This document shows, piece after piece, positions 25,018 to 35,901 of a stretch of 64,000 nt of DNA. Position numbers and translations under genes: made by a program. The stretch is from Cephalotus follicularis. Taxonomy: Eukaryota; Streptophyta; Magnoliopsida; Oxalidales; Cephalotaceae. Numbering within the stretch: position 1 is the first letter of the stretch; every line of letters begins with the position of its first letter. The DNA is taken from contig BDDD01001502.1 in the NCBI GenBank assembly GCA_001972305.1, forward strand, positions 62,001 through 126,000, read 5' to 3'. The notes beneath the pieces were generated by a model, which made no database searches, was not told the origin of the DNA, and saw nothing but the letters and a program-made list of their open reading frames with translations.

Positions 25018-27317
25018 CGTAAAACCCCACACATGGAGAACAAACAAGTGGCATTACTCTCAATCCAACATACAACACAATGGTCGGGACTAGCAATATA
25101 AAAATGTGAAAAAACTAAAAACTTCACAATAAACCATCACTGTGATACAATCATTCTTTCATATCAATCTCTTCAATACTGGCTCTGTCAAGTCGTGACC
25201 ATCATACGATGACAATGAATCTTCAATCCTTCTGTCCGTTACCACTTGCTGCCCTACCTATGCCGTACACAAAAATGCACAACACAGCCCCACCCTAAAG
25301 GATGGGGTTAGCCACAAGGCTAGCCAGAAACCCCATGCAGCGTGTATGCATGTACAATGTGTAATATCTGTGACCGTCTATACAATATCAACGTGAAGTA
25401 TACAATATCAATGCATGATATGGTAAATGCATGCATACGATTGGCGATCTACTATCCATATGACACTGGCCCATAACATCGCATATGGATAGGATCTGTA
25501 ACAATCAATCAATGACAGACACTCAGTGGTGGTGTAAAAAACACCCAATCAATCAATCATATCCTATAGAGCATGAGACCTTAGGTCAATAAAATGTCAA
25601 TCATTAATCCCACGGAAGGTAGTCCTCGAAAAAGGTGGGAGATCTATCTACTTTCCTTAGACTGATCAGGTCTGGGACTCGTAGATCTTCCAGCCTACGG
25701 CTGGGTCAATACAGTATCGATGAGCATTAACCATGGGGGAGCTTCTACCGTCCAGGAGCTACGGCCCTCTGGGTCCATCAATCATTAGTCGGTAACAGCA
25801 CTGATCGTCAGCAGGTCAATACAATAAATAACACGATTGACAAAATAGGTGGACAAAGTCGACAGCCTAACATGCTGATGCAAGTCATAAAGTTGCTCTA
25901 TAGGATCCATACAATACAATCAATCTGTCTATACAATACCTATAAGTGGTTATATCTAATGGAGAAATGGGAATGTGCTTCCAACATTCCGAACTTAGAT
26001 TCACGACACTTATGGCTCAATCAATCAATAACCAATAGACGGTGACAATCAAATTAACGAGATAGGAAGGAACATCTATCTGGTCAAAGGAAGTCATTGG
26101 GTCGTCGCCTATGGCTCAATCTATCAATTTATCAATATATGTCAATTCAATCAATAAAAACCATGGAAAACTGTGTTTCAAATGCTTGAATACCTCAAGC
26201 GAGGCTCCGGTCAAGCGGCAATGTGAAAAGAAGTTGAAAACTAGCTTTAAAACATCAATTTTCCAAAACGGGGCGTTAGGCATCAATGCTATGGATATAC
26301 GCATCGACGCTTAACATTTACTTTCAACAGTAAGTTGATGGGCATCAACGCTCTTACAGAAGGTGTCGACGCACATCACATTTCTATAAACCAGTAGGTT
26401 TAGGCGTTGACATCCTTGGATCAAGGCGTTGACGCGTAAATAGAAACGTCGACACTGAGATGGCCTATATGATTTACATTGATGTCTTACCTGGGAGAAA
26501 GAAATCCAAAGTCGTACGCGTCAACACCAAGAATACGCGTTGACACTAACGTAAGATGAAACCTTAGTAAAATAGTTCAAAAGCTCAAGGCATTGACGGC
26601 AATGGGCTAGGCATCGACGTCTGTGCTGGGAAAAACTAGTTTTTTAGCAGAAAATGTTGTCGATCTCAGGTCAAATTCAAATTTAAAGAAATTCTTTGAA
26701 AACTAATGGTTAAAATCACTCCTTTAAGGTTCGCAAAACTTGTTACAACCTTCAATTTACAGTTCACATCTTCCTAGATCAGTTAGATCAAGGAATCAAT
26801 CAATCAATCAGTCTAGTAGTAGGGAAATCAATACAATATAATCACTCAATCATTAAATTCAATCAATCAATCAGTCTAGTAGTAGGCAAATCAAGTAGAG
26901 AAATCCTACCTATAATTGGAGCTTCAACAGCTGAGCTTCCAATCAATCAATGGCTGGAAACATCCAAGAACCCGCGGTTTTCTTGTTCAATCGACAAAGA
27001 GGAGACTTGAAATTGCTATTCACTACTGGTGTGGCAAATCTGGAGCTGCTGGAGGAAGAGAAGGGCTGCTCGGATGGGAGAGAGAGAGAAGGATAGAGAG
27101 AGAAGGAGAAGAATGGAGAAAATGAGAGAATGAGGGAAAATGGTTAAGGAGTTGGCTTACTATGCATGCATATTATCAATACCATAAGCAATAGGTATAA
27201 GAATACCTCAATTAAATCATCTATCAATACCCAATACAGTTAAATACAATCTAATACAGTACAATGTGTATGCATGAACAGTGTTAAGAAGAATAAAAGG
27301 GAATTTGGGTCGTTACA
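25018..27317 (-). repeat. E 3' LTR (2300 bp)
   Basis: It starts CGTAAAACCCC and ends GGGTCGTTACA. It aligns through with the right LTR, including the motif cluster at 26280-26620. Near 27152-27165 it lacks about 50 bp that hold the TATA box in the other copy. This LTR gives the empty site for the MULE-like insertion (ACTTCACAATAAACC near 25123). Confidence 0.88.
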
Positions 27318-27334
27318 TTCTCCCCTCCTTAAAA
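27318..27334 (-). other. Polypurine tract of E
   Basis: The minus strand reads TTTTAAGGAGGGGAGAA immediately before TGTAACGACCC. Confidence 0.88.
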
Positions 27335-27539
27335 CAATCTGGTCCCCAGATTCATCAGTCGATCGATCAATAAAATAGAAAGGGATATTTTTCTCTCATA
27401 TCATCCTCGCGCTCCCAGGTGTGCTCCACTGAACCATGATACTGCCATAGAACACTAACCAAGGGAATGGTCTTGTTCGTCAATACTATGATCTGTCTGT
27501 CAACAATCTGTATAGGAGTCCCAAAAAAGATAAGTCAGG

Positions 27540-27840
27540 TTATAGCTGAATCTGACTGTACTCAATGATGTGTGAGGGATCTCTAACATATTTCCTCAAC
27601 TGAGAAACATGGAACACCTCATGAACTCCCGACAAGGTTAGAGGCAAAGCAAGCCTATACACAAGTCGACCAATCAGATCCAATACCTCGAAAGGTCCAA
27701 TAAAACGGGGAGAAAGCTTCCCTTTCCTCCCAAATCTCACGACTCCTTTAGTGGGTGACACTTTGAGAAAAACATGGTCACCAACAATGAACTCCAAGCC
27801 TCTACGATGAACATCAGCATAGCTTTTCTATCTTTTATGT
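27540..27840 (-). pseudogene. E: integrase C-terminal domain
   Basis: It reads GLEFIVGDHVFLKVSPTKG, VRFGRKGKLSPRFIGPFEV, GRLVYRLALPLTLSGVHEV and FHVSQLRKYVRDPSHI, the C-terminal part of gypsy integrase. About 85 codons are open. Further C-terminal sequence towards 27340 is broken and I cannot read a chromodomain there. Confidence 0.85.
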
Positions 27841-28059
27841 GCTATAATCAATCGGTCTTTAATCAATTTCACTTTCTCTGAGGTAATCAGTACTATCTTT
27901 GGTCCCAAAATGCTCCTCTCACCAACCTGATCCCAATAAACCGGTGATCAGCACTTCCTACCATATAGGGCCTCATAAGAAGCCATATGTATGCTCTCGT
28001 GAAAACTATTGTTCTAGGAGAACTCAATCAAATGTAGGTAGTCATCCCAATTACCTCCA

Positions 28060-28650
28060 AAGTCGAGAATGCATGCTCAAAGTATGTCCTCCAAAGTCTG
28101 AATGGTCCTTTTAGATAATCCGTCTGACCGGGGATGAGAAGCAGTGCTGAAACTAAATTATGTACCTATAGCTGCCTGTAACTTCCTCCAAAAACCGGAA
28201 GTGAAGCGAGAGTATCGATCCGAAACAATGCTAACAGGAGCTCCATATGCTTTAACAATCTCTTTTATGAAAAATCTGGACAACATTTCTCTGGAATAAG
28301 TCATCCGAATCAGTAGAAAATGGGCCGATTTCGTAAGTCGATCAACCACAACCCAAATAGCATCATGTCTGTCACGAGTTAGAGGTAGGCCGGACACGAA
28401 ATCCATGGTAATATGCTCCCATTTCCACTCTGGAATGAGTAGAGGCTGAAGCAAACCTGTCGGTCTCTGGTGTTCCGCCTGGACTTGCTGACAAGTGAGG
28501 CATCTCGATACAAACTCTGCGATCTCTCTCTTCATGCTAATCCACCAATAGCTAAGTTTCGGGTCATGGTACATCTTCGTACTCCCAGGATGGATGGAGA
28601 TATGACATTTATGAGCTTAAAAAAGAAGCTCCTCCTTTAACTCACTATTG
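28060..28650 (-). pseudogene. E: integrase zinc-binding and catalytic core
   Basis: An open stretch (28158-28574) reads the end of the zinc-binding domain (CLTCQQVQAEHQRP), then WKWEHITMDFVSGLPLT, AIWVVVDRLTKSAHF with the first catalytic Asp kept, and VSIVSDRYSRFTS with the second kept. After a frame change it reads SDGLSKRTIQTLED. The codon at 28110-28112 is AAA (Lys) where the third catalytic residue, Glu, is expected. Element A has the same change. Confidence 0.88.
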
Positions 28651-28798
28651 GCTGGAATGCGAATCCTGTTCCTGTATCTCAATAACCCATCTGAAGAAAG
28701 AGAGAAATTGGGTTTCAAACCCCCGTCTATAGCAGCGCCACTTTCTGTAATTCCATGTCCAACCTCTGAGCATCTATAATATGATCAAACAATGAAGG

Positions 28799-29205
28799 TC
28801 ACACATGAATATAAGAAAGTGTCATACAGGATAGCTTGCGACTCAATGCATCTGCGACGACATTTGCCTTTCCTGGATGATATTCAATGTTGCAATCATA
28901 ATCATTAAGATGTTCAAACCACCTTCTTTGCCTAATGTTCAATTCCTTATGTGAAAAGAGATATCTCAAACTCCTGTGATCCATGAAGACTGTAAACTTG
29001 TTCCCATAAAGGAAGTGGGGCAATTTCCCAAGAGCAAAGACAATGGCCGCCAACTAGAAGTCATGCACTAGGTAGTTTTCTTCATGTGGTTTGATCTTTC
29101 TTGATGCATATACTATTACTTTACCATATTGCATAAGGACGCAACCAAGACCTTTCCCAGAAGCATCGGTATACACCACAAAGTCCTTGTTCCAGTCTGG
29201 CAATG
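28799..29205 (-). pseudogene. E: RNase H domain
   Basis: The minus strand reads [39 protein letters not shown], a TAG, then [34 protein letters not shown] and [16 protein letters not shown]. Active-site Asp positions (YTDASG, MDH, VADAL) are kept. One stop splits the domain. Confidence 0.88.
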
Positions 29206-30000
29206 TTAGGACAGAAAGGAAACCAATCTATTCTTTAACTCTTGAAAACTCCTTTCACAATCACTATCCCATATAAAAGCAGCATTCTTATGTGTCAATC
29301 TAGTCAAAGGTGCAGCAATTCGGGCAAATCCCTGCACAAACAGACGATAATACCCTGCTAAACCCAAGAAGCTACAGATCTCAGAAGCATTCATCGGTTG
29401 TTTCCAATCTTTCGCGGCCTCATCCTTTGACAGATCCACTGATAAACAGTCACCAGAAACAATATGCCCAAGAAAAGCAACCTCCAATAACAAAAATTTG
29501 CACTTGTCGAATTTGGCATACAATCGATGATCTCTCAATGTTCGCAATACAATGTAGAGGTGATAGGCATGCTCCTCATCGGTCCTGGAATAGACCAAGA
29601 GGTTGTCAATGAAAACCACAATAAACTGATCCAAATACTGTCTGAAGACTTGTTTCATAAGGTCCGTCAAAGCTGTGGGAGCATTAGTTACACCAAAAGG
29701 CAAAAAAAGAAACTCATAATGACCATATCGTGATATGAAAGAAGTCTTATGAATATCCACTTGTCTGACTTTCAGCTGGTTGTAGCCCGATCTCAAGTCG
29801 AGCTTAGAAAACAATGTCGCTTCTCTAAGCTGATAAAAAAACTCATCAATATGCAGTAGAAGGTACTTGTTCTTCACTGTAACTTTTTTGAGCTGATGAT
29901 AGTCAATACACATTAAGAGCGATCCATCCTTCTTCTTGAAAAAAAGAATAGGTGCTCCCTAGGGTGAAGCACTAGGTCTTATGAAACCTTTGTCTATAAG
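29206..30000 (-). pseudogene. E: reverse transcriptase, longest open stretch
   Basis: An open frame of 235 codons (29913-29206) plus upstream [17 protein letters not shown] covers most of the RT fingers, palm and connection. Motifs are [39 protein letters not shown], the catalytic box, AKFDKCKF and [16 protein letters not shown]. The catalytic box reads FIDN (29602-29613) in place of FIDD, so one metal-binding Asp is lost. The stop before GAPIL is TAG where relatives have Trp. Confidence 0.9.
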
Positions 30001-30057
30001 ATTCTGTAGCTGTATCTTTAACTCCTTCAATTCTATAGGTGCCATTCGGTACGGTGC

Positions 30058-30660
30058 TCAAGAAATCGGTGCAGTCCCTAGTATCAAATCAATTAAAAAT
30101 TCTATCTCTCTATCAGGCGGCAACGAAGTCAAATCCCGAGGAAAAACATATCCAAATTCGAAAACCACCGGAATATCTTCCAGTTCTGGTCGCCATCTAT
30201 ATGTATCCAGAACATGTGCCAGAAACCCCTGGCATCCCTCTCTCAACAATCTGTCCGCATGCAAAGCCGAAATCATTGGAACAATTGATGGCTCCAAGGT
30301 GCCAAGGAATAGAAAAGGTAGTCGTCCCGGAGGACTGAAAACCACCACTTTTCGATAACAATCCACCTGAGCAAAACTAGCAGACAACCAATCCATGCCA
30401 AGAATCACATCTAGGCTATCCATAGGAAGAACAATAAGATAGGCTAACAAGCTAAGATCATCAATTTCTATAACACAATCTCTACACACTGGATCGGTAG
30501 TCGCTGACTCACGGAGAGGTGTGGATACCTCCATCAAGAAAGGAAGGTATTAGTGTCTCAAACCAACATGGGAGACAAAAAGCAATGCAATGAATGAATG
30601 GGATGAACCCGGATCAATAAGAACCCGTGCTGGAAGCTGAAAGAGTCGAATGGTACCTCC
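30058..30660 (-). pseudogene. E: protease and linker to RT
   Basis: The active site reads LPARVLIDPGSSHSFIA near 30600-30650, followed by a TAA. The open frame from 30537 reads DVILGMDWLSASFAQVDCY, HADRLLREGCQGFLAHV and FPRDLTSLPPDREIEF. This is the aspartic protease and the linker seen in gypsy polyproteins. The active-site triplet is D-P-G. Confidence 0.82.
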
Positions 30661-30779
30661 GATCACTATGTCAGACCCTGATACAGCACTTGGTTCCATG
30701 GAAAAAACTGTAGCCTGAACTATTGAAGTAGAACTCGTAGGCTATTTCCCTCTGCACTGCGAAGTCCCACGAGAAGAAG

Positions 30780-31971
30780 ACGGTGCACTATCAATCAATC
30801 TCTATGGAGGCGGTGACCACTGTGTCTGATCCAATCCTCCATAAAGGGAACTCCGAGGACAATCTCTAGCAATGTGGTTGGAACAACCCCAAGCCAAGAA
30901 TGGCCCAAAAACTGCCTACAATTTTCAGAAGTGTGGTTGGTCTTCTGAGAATGTATACAAGGAACCAAGGCACTATGATTACCGGTCCCAGAAAATCTAG
31001 AGGGTGTACTCTGACTGGGCACTGAAGATCGGCATCCTCAATGTGCGTTCCTTGATCTGCCTCTCCCCCGAGAACGGGACTGGTTCCCCTCTATCCTGAC
31101 TGCTACCTTGAGAACCAGGAGAGGGGATACTGTCATTTTTTTTGCGATTTAGCACTGCCGCTGTCACTACCACTCTGCCAAGCGGAAGGAGTAGGCCTGG
31201 TGCGGGCTCTAACTCTCATTTGTGTAGCCTCCTCTGCAATATCCTCAATTTGCATAGCTTGGGAAGAAATATCTGATATGGAGGAGAATCCCAAAGGAGT
31301 CAATTGTCTGCTCAAATCCAATTTCAGTCCCGTAACGAAATTCTTTGCTCTACGCTCTTGGCCTTCTACTAAGTATGGGGCATATCAGGCTAATTGCATA
31401 AATCTCGCCTCGTACTCAGCAACTGTCATTTTCCCCTATACCAAGTTAACAAATACAATCTCTCTTCTGTCTTCCTCTACCTGAGGGCAGTACCTTGCAT
31501 AGAATTCTCTCTTGAAGGCATCCCAAGAGCGGACTGTACCATTTCTCGTCCAATCTATGTTTACCATAGCCCACCAGTGTTCAGCTTCCCCTTGGAGCAT
31601 ATACATTGCCAATACCAATTTATGTTCATCATCACATCCCATTGCCTCAAAAATTGTTTCCAATTGGGTTAGCCAAGACTCAGCGAGGGTAGGATAGGAA
31701 GTCCGACGAATGCTGGAGGCTACAACTTAAGGAAGCGGCCCAACATGTCTTCCCTCCTTGGTCTACGTTCCACTTCAGCATGTTGGCGTCCAATCAGAGT
31801 ATGCATCTGTTCCATAGTGGCACACAATTGTCTCCAAACCTCGAGGTTAGCCTCGGCTGGTGGAGCATTAGGATCATACTCTAGAAAAACATTACCATTA
31901 ACCGGTTCATTATCAATAGGGGCAGGGGCATTCCTTCCACCCCTACGTCCATGCCTTCCTCTATTGTTCAT
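30780..31971 (-). pseudogene. gag: E: gag polyprotein, broken
   Basis: The probable start is MNNRGRHGRRGG at 31971. Blocks in order are an acidic stretch with EYDPNAPPAEANLEV, QMHTLIGRQHAEVERR, then after frame changes MGCDDEHKLVLAMYMLQG, EAEHWWAMV and FKREFYARYCPQVEED (31663-31436), and MDLSRQLTPLGFSSISDI. Near 30950 is a zinc-knuckle remnant, CIHSQKTNHTSENC, with Ser in place of its second Cys. At least three frame breaks separate the pieces. It is related to gag of D but not a recent copy of it. Confidence 0.82.
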
Positions 31972-32143
31972 CGCTATAAGAAGACAACAATGGGATGATC
32001 AGATGCAATATCTTTCAATTCCAATACCAATAATTATTCCAAATAAACAATAGCATGAATAGGCAATAACATATATCATGTAAATCCATTCAGTCAATAT
32101 CAATCAACGCAATAGTATACTTCGCTAACAGGCCAACCAATGT

Positions 32144-32154
32144 ATCTGATACCA
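32144..32154 (-). other. Primer-binding site of E
   Basis: The minus strand reads TGGTATCAGAT a few bases after the 5' LTR end, matching the initiator tRNA-Met type site. Confidence 0.85.
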
Positions 32155-32266
32155 TTCCATAACACCCCGCGCCTGGAGGATGGACACGTGGCATTACTCT
32201 CAATCCAATATACAATACAATGGTCGGGACTACCAATATAAAAATGTGAAATAACTACAAACTTTA

Positions 32267-33242
32267 GGGACAATTACAAATGCCTCCCTAAGGTATCACT
32301 CCACAACTTTTTCCTCCCTCTATTTTAAGATACTACAAAAACCTCCCTGGGGTATTAATCTATCCAAAAAAAAATTCTAATTCTTAACATTTTTAAAAAA
32401 ATAACTAAAATACCTCTAATCTTATAATCACTTAATATACCTATGAAACTCTTCTTCCATTATTTCGCTCACATCTATCTAACCTCTCAGTGGCCATTTC
32501 CACCGTTGAACCATCACCACCCATAAGTGGGCATGCCACCACCAGTGGTGCTGGGGGTGACCTTGATAAGGTGCAGTGTGTTGTTTGTACGACAAGCAAC
32601 AACACAACTGTAGCCAAGGTTTTCAACCGAATTGACCATAAATTCGATCTCATGTACACCAAGCGGGCATTTGTCCATTGGCATGCTGGTGAAGGCATGG
32701 AGGAAGGTGAATTCTCTGAAGCACGTGAGGATCTTTCTTATACTTTACAACAACTTCCATTTGCAAGTTAAATACCCATATTTGATTCTAAAGTCTAAAC
32801 ATTATTGGTGATCGAAACTAAAGCAATAGCATAACCAATGTCAATCTCTTCTAACATTTTTTCACTTCAGCCTCAAGATGGTTTACTAATCCCATCTAGG
32901 GATGGGTACGGCAAGGCGGGGGCAAATTTCGCCTATCCTACCTCTCCTAAGACTGTAGTGGTGGCATGGTCACTGGTAGGTGGTGATGGTTTGATGGTGG
33001 CAAGGATAGTTAGATGTGGGAGAAATAATGGAGGAAGGGTTTAATAAATTTATTAAGTGATTATAAGGTTAGGGTATTTTGGGTATTTTTTTAAAAAATA
33101 TTAACAGTTGACCAACTAAGACTAATTATTGAACTTTTTTATTGGATACATTAATACCTCAGGGAGGTTTTTGTAGTATCTTAAAATAGAGGTAGGAAAC
33201 AGTTGTGGAGTGATACCTCAGAGAGGTATTTGTAATTGTCCC
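32267..33242 (+). mobile_element. MULE-like non-autonomous DNA transposon with long inverted repeats
   Basis: The ends are long, imperfect inverted repeats of roughly 270 bp. The left end reads GGGACAATTACAAATGCCTC and the right end, reverse complemented, reads GGGACAATTACAAATACCTC. Similarity continues past ACTCCACAACT, TTTTAAGATACTAC, CTTATAATCACTTAATA and the blocks CCATTATTTC and CACATCTA, to CCATGCCACCAC. Flanks are CAAACTTTA and AAAAATTTA, a possible 9-bp target duplication with two changes. Long inverted repeats and a 9-bp duplication fit Mutator-like elements. No transposase is present. The interior carries an alpha-tubulin fragment. Confidence 0.8.
32490..32771 (+). pseudogene. Captured alpha-tubulin fragment in a chimeric 93-codon ORF
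   Basis: Codons at 32553-32735 read [40 protein letters not shown] and [21 protein letters not shown]. This is the conserved C-terminal block of alpha-tubulin, where the usual sequence has [13 protein letters not shown]. Sixty-one codons are in frame with no stop. The first 21 codons (from 32490) come from the transposon inverted repeat and the last ten are unrelated to tubulin. Similarity stops at EDL, just where the normal protein goes on towards its acidic tail. It lacks the GTPase part, so no tubulin function is possible. I infer capture from a host gene, as in Pack-MULEs. Confidence 0.88.
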
Positions 33243-35343
33243 AAAAATTTACAATAAACCATAATTATGATACAATCATTCTTTAATAAGATACAGTGCG
33301 ATGCTTTACAATGATAGTCTTTTACAATACGATGCCAGTCATTTCAATACAATACAATTATCAATCTCTTCAATACAATTTTTCAATACCAACTCTGTCC
33401 AGTCCTAACGATCATACGATCATTATGAATTTCAATCCTTCTGTCCGCTACCACCTGCTGCTCTACCTATGCCGCACACTAAAGTGCACAACACAGCCGC
33501 ACCCCGAAGGATGGGGTTAGCCCCAAGGCTAAGCAGAAACCCCACGCAGCGTTTATGCATGTACAATGTGTAATATCTACGACAGTCTATACAATATCAA
33601 CATGCGGTGTACAATATCAATACATGATATGGTAAATACATGCATACAATTGGCGATCAACTATCCATATGACACTGGCCCATAACAGCGCATATGGATA
33701 GGATATGTAACCATCAATCAATGGCAGACACTCAGTGGTGGTGTATAAAACACCCAATCAATCAATCATATCCTATAGAGCATGCGACCTCGGGTAAATA
33801 AAATGTCAATCAATGGCAATGATCAATCCCACGGAAGGTAGTCCTCGAAAAAGGTGGGAGATCTATTTACTTGTCTTAGGCTGATCAGGTCTGGGACTCG
33901 TAGATCTTCCAGCCTACGGCTGGGTCAATACAGTATCGTGAGCATCAACCATGGGGGAGCTTCTATGGTCCAGAAGCTACAGCCATCCGGGTGCATCAAT
34001 CATCAGTCAGTAACAGTACTGATCGTCAGCAGATCAATACAATAAAAGACACGATCGACAAAATAGGTGGACAAAGTCGACAGCCTAAGATGCCGATACG
34101 AGTCATAAAGTCTCTCTATAGGATCCATAAAATACAATCAATCTGTCTATACAATGCCAATAAGTAGTGATATCTAATGGAGAAATGGGAATGTGCGTCC
34201 AACGTTCCGAACTTAGATTCATGACACTTATGGCTCAATAAATAACCAATAGACGGTGACAATCAAATTAACGAGATAGGAAGGAACATCTATCTGGTCA
34301 AAGGAAGTCATTGGGTCATCGCCTATGGCAAAATGTATCACTTTATCAATATATATCAATTCAATCATTAAAAACCATGGAAAAATGTGTTTCAAACGCT
34401 ACAATACCTCAAGTGAGGCTCAGGTCAAGCGGCAATGTGAAAAGAAGTTGAAAACTAGCTTTAAAACATCAATTTTCCAAAATAGGGCGTTAGGCGTCAA
34501 CGCTATGGATATACGCTTCGGTGCTTAAAATTTACTTTCAATAGGAAGCCGATGGGCATCGACACGCATCACATTATTAAAAGCCAGTAGGTTTAGGAGT
34601 TGACATCCTTGGATCAAAACGTTGATGCGTAAACCGAAAAGGTCGACACTGAGATGGCTTATATGATTTACGTTTACGTCTTACCTTGGAGAAAGAAATC
34701 CCAAGTCGTACACGTCAACACCAAGGATACGCATTTACGCTAACATCAGATAAAAACTCAGCAAAACAGTTCAAAAGCTCAAGGCATTGACACCAATGGG
34801 CTAGGCGTCAACGTCTGTGCTGGGAAAAACCAGTTTTTCAGCAGAAAATGTAGCCGATCTCAGGTCAAATTCCAATTTAAAGCAATTATTTTAAAACCAA
34901 GGGTCAAAATCACTCCTTTAAGGTTAGTAAAACATGTTACAACCTTCAATTTACAGTTCCAATCTCCCTAGATCAGTTAGATCAAAGAATCAATTTAAAA
35001 ACCCTTATAACAAAATTCAATACAATACAATCACTCAATCATTAAATTCAATCAATCAGTCTAGCAGTAGGCAAATCAAGTAGAGAAATCATACCTATAA
35101 TTGGAGCTTGACTAGCGGAGCTTCCAAACAATCAATGGCTGGAAACGTCCAAGAACCCGTTGTTTTCTTGTTCAAGCAACAAAGAGGAGACTTACAATTG
35201 CTATTCACTGCTGTTGTGGCAAATCCGGAGCTACTGGAGGAAGAGAAGGGCTACTTGGCTGGGAGAGAGGGAGAGAAGGATAGAGAGAGAAGGAAAAGAA
35301 TGGAGAAAATGAGAGAATGGGGGAAAATGGCTAAGGAGTTGGC

Positions 35344-35352
35344 TTATATAGT
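35344..35352 (-). promoter_or_regulatory. TATA box of the E 5' LTR
   Basis: The minus strand reads ACTATATAA, about 200 bp inside the LTR start at 35551. The segment holding it is deleted in the 3' LTR. Confidence 0.5.
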
Positions 35353-35556
35353 CAATACGGCCAAAGTTCCGAAACTCATCCCAAATCTCCCGACTATGCA
35401 TTCATATTATGAATACCATAAGCAATAGGTATAAGAATACCTCAGTTCAATCATCTGTCAATACCCAATACAGTTTAATACAATCCAATACAGTACAATG
35501 TATATGCATGAACAATGCTAAACAGCACAAAAGGGAATTCGGGTCGTTACAAGGAG

Positions 35557-35703
35557 ACTGCTACATTCTGTTTTATGTTTCAGACTCAAAGATTGTAATG
35601 ATCAAGTCTCTTATGCTTTATTTATGACATGTATTGTAAAGTATTGAATTTGGATTAAGTGATGTACTTTATTTGGGATTTGTAATATGCAATGGGGTGA
35701 ATG
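35557..35703 (+). repeat. A 3' LTR, third segment
   Basis: GACTGCTACATTCTG and following sequence to 35703 continue LTR A after E. F begins at 35704. Nothing else is seen here. Confidence 0.55.
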
Positions 35704-35901
35704 TGTCACGCCCTGAACCATGGGAGAACCGCATGGCTCGACGCATGGCAAACTGCCCATACAATCCATCCATAGACACAACATAATACCCAAAAGTACT
35801 ATTCAAATTAAAACTTTAATCATCAACCATACAGTGGAAAAATAACCAATCAGATACTTGCATAAATATACCCAAAGGTTATACAAAACATTCAACACAT
35901 A

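Larger units (their letters stand above)
25018..35551 (-). mobile_element. Ty3/gypsy element E, near full length but dead
   Basis: Its LTRs are 25018-27317 and 32158-35551. On the minus strand the order is 5' LTR, primer-binding site, gag, protease, RT, RNase H, integrase with C-terminal domain, polypurine tract and 3' LTR. The flanks are AGGAT (25013-25017) and AGGAG (35552-35556), four of five matching. The domain order and sequence are Del/Tekay-like. Every coding block has stops or frameshifts. E sits in the 3' LTR of A, and its own 5' LTR holds a MULE-like transposon. Confidence 0.9.
32158..35551 (-). repeat. E 5' LTR, interrupted by a DNA transposon
   Basis: It begins CATAACACCCCG and ends GGGTCGTTACA. 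Without the insertion at 32267-33242 it is about 2.4 kb. It keeps the TATA box (ACTATATAA on the minus strand, 35344-35352). The motif cluster matching 26280-26620 lies at 34490-34830. Confidence 0.88.
1733..35703 (+). mobile_element. Ty3/gypsy element A, host of the nest (split)
   Basis: A is a plus-strand gypsy element of Del/Tekay appearance. Visible parts are a short gag/protease remnant (1733-2356), RT, RNase H, integrase and a chromodomain-like tail to about 5030, a polypurine tract, and a 3' LTR from 5067. The LTR is cut by B (5433-22810), E (25018-35551) and F (from 35704). Most of gag and the 5' LTR are missing or lie to the left. The end of the 3' LTR is not seen because F is itself truncated. 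All reading frames carry stops, so A is dead and is the oldest element in the window apart from possible older DNA at the left edge. Confidence 0.75.

Noticed and set aside
25018-25022. LTR E starting at 25020 with flank GATCG
   Set aside because: That choice leaves no match with the right flank. Starting at 25018 gives AGGAT against AGGAG and aligns with the other LTR.
32490-32771. A functional alpha-tubulin gene
   Set aside because: Only 61 C-terminal codons are present, with no GTPase domain and no acidic tail, enclosed by transposon inverted repeats.
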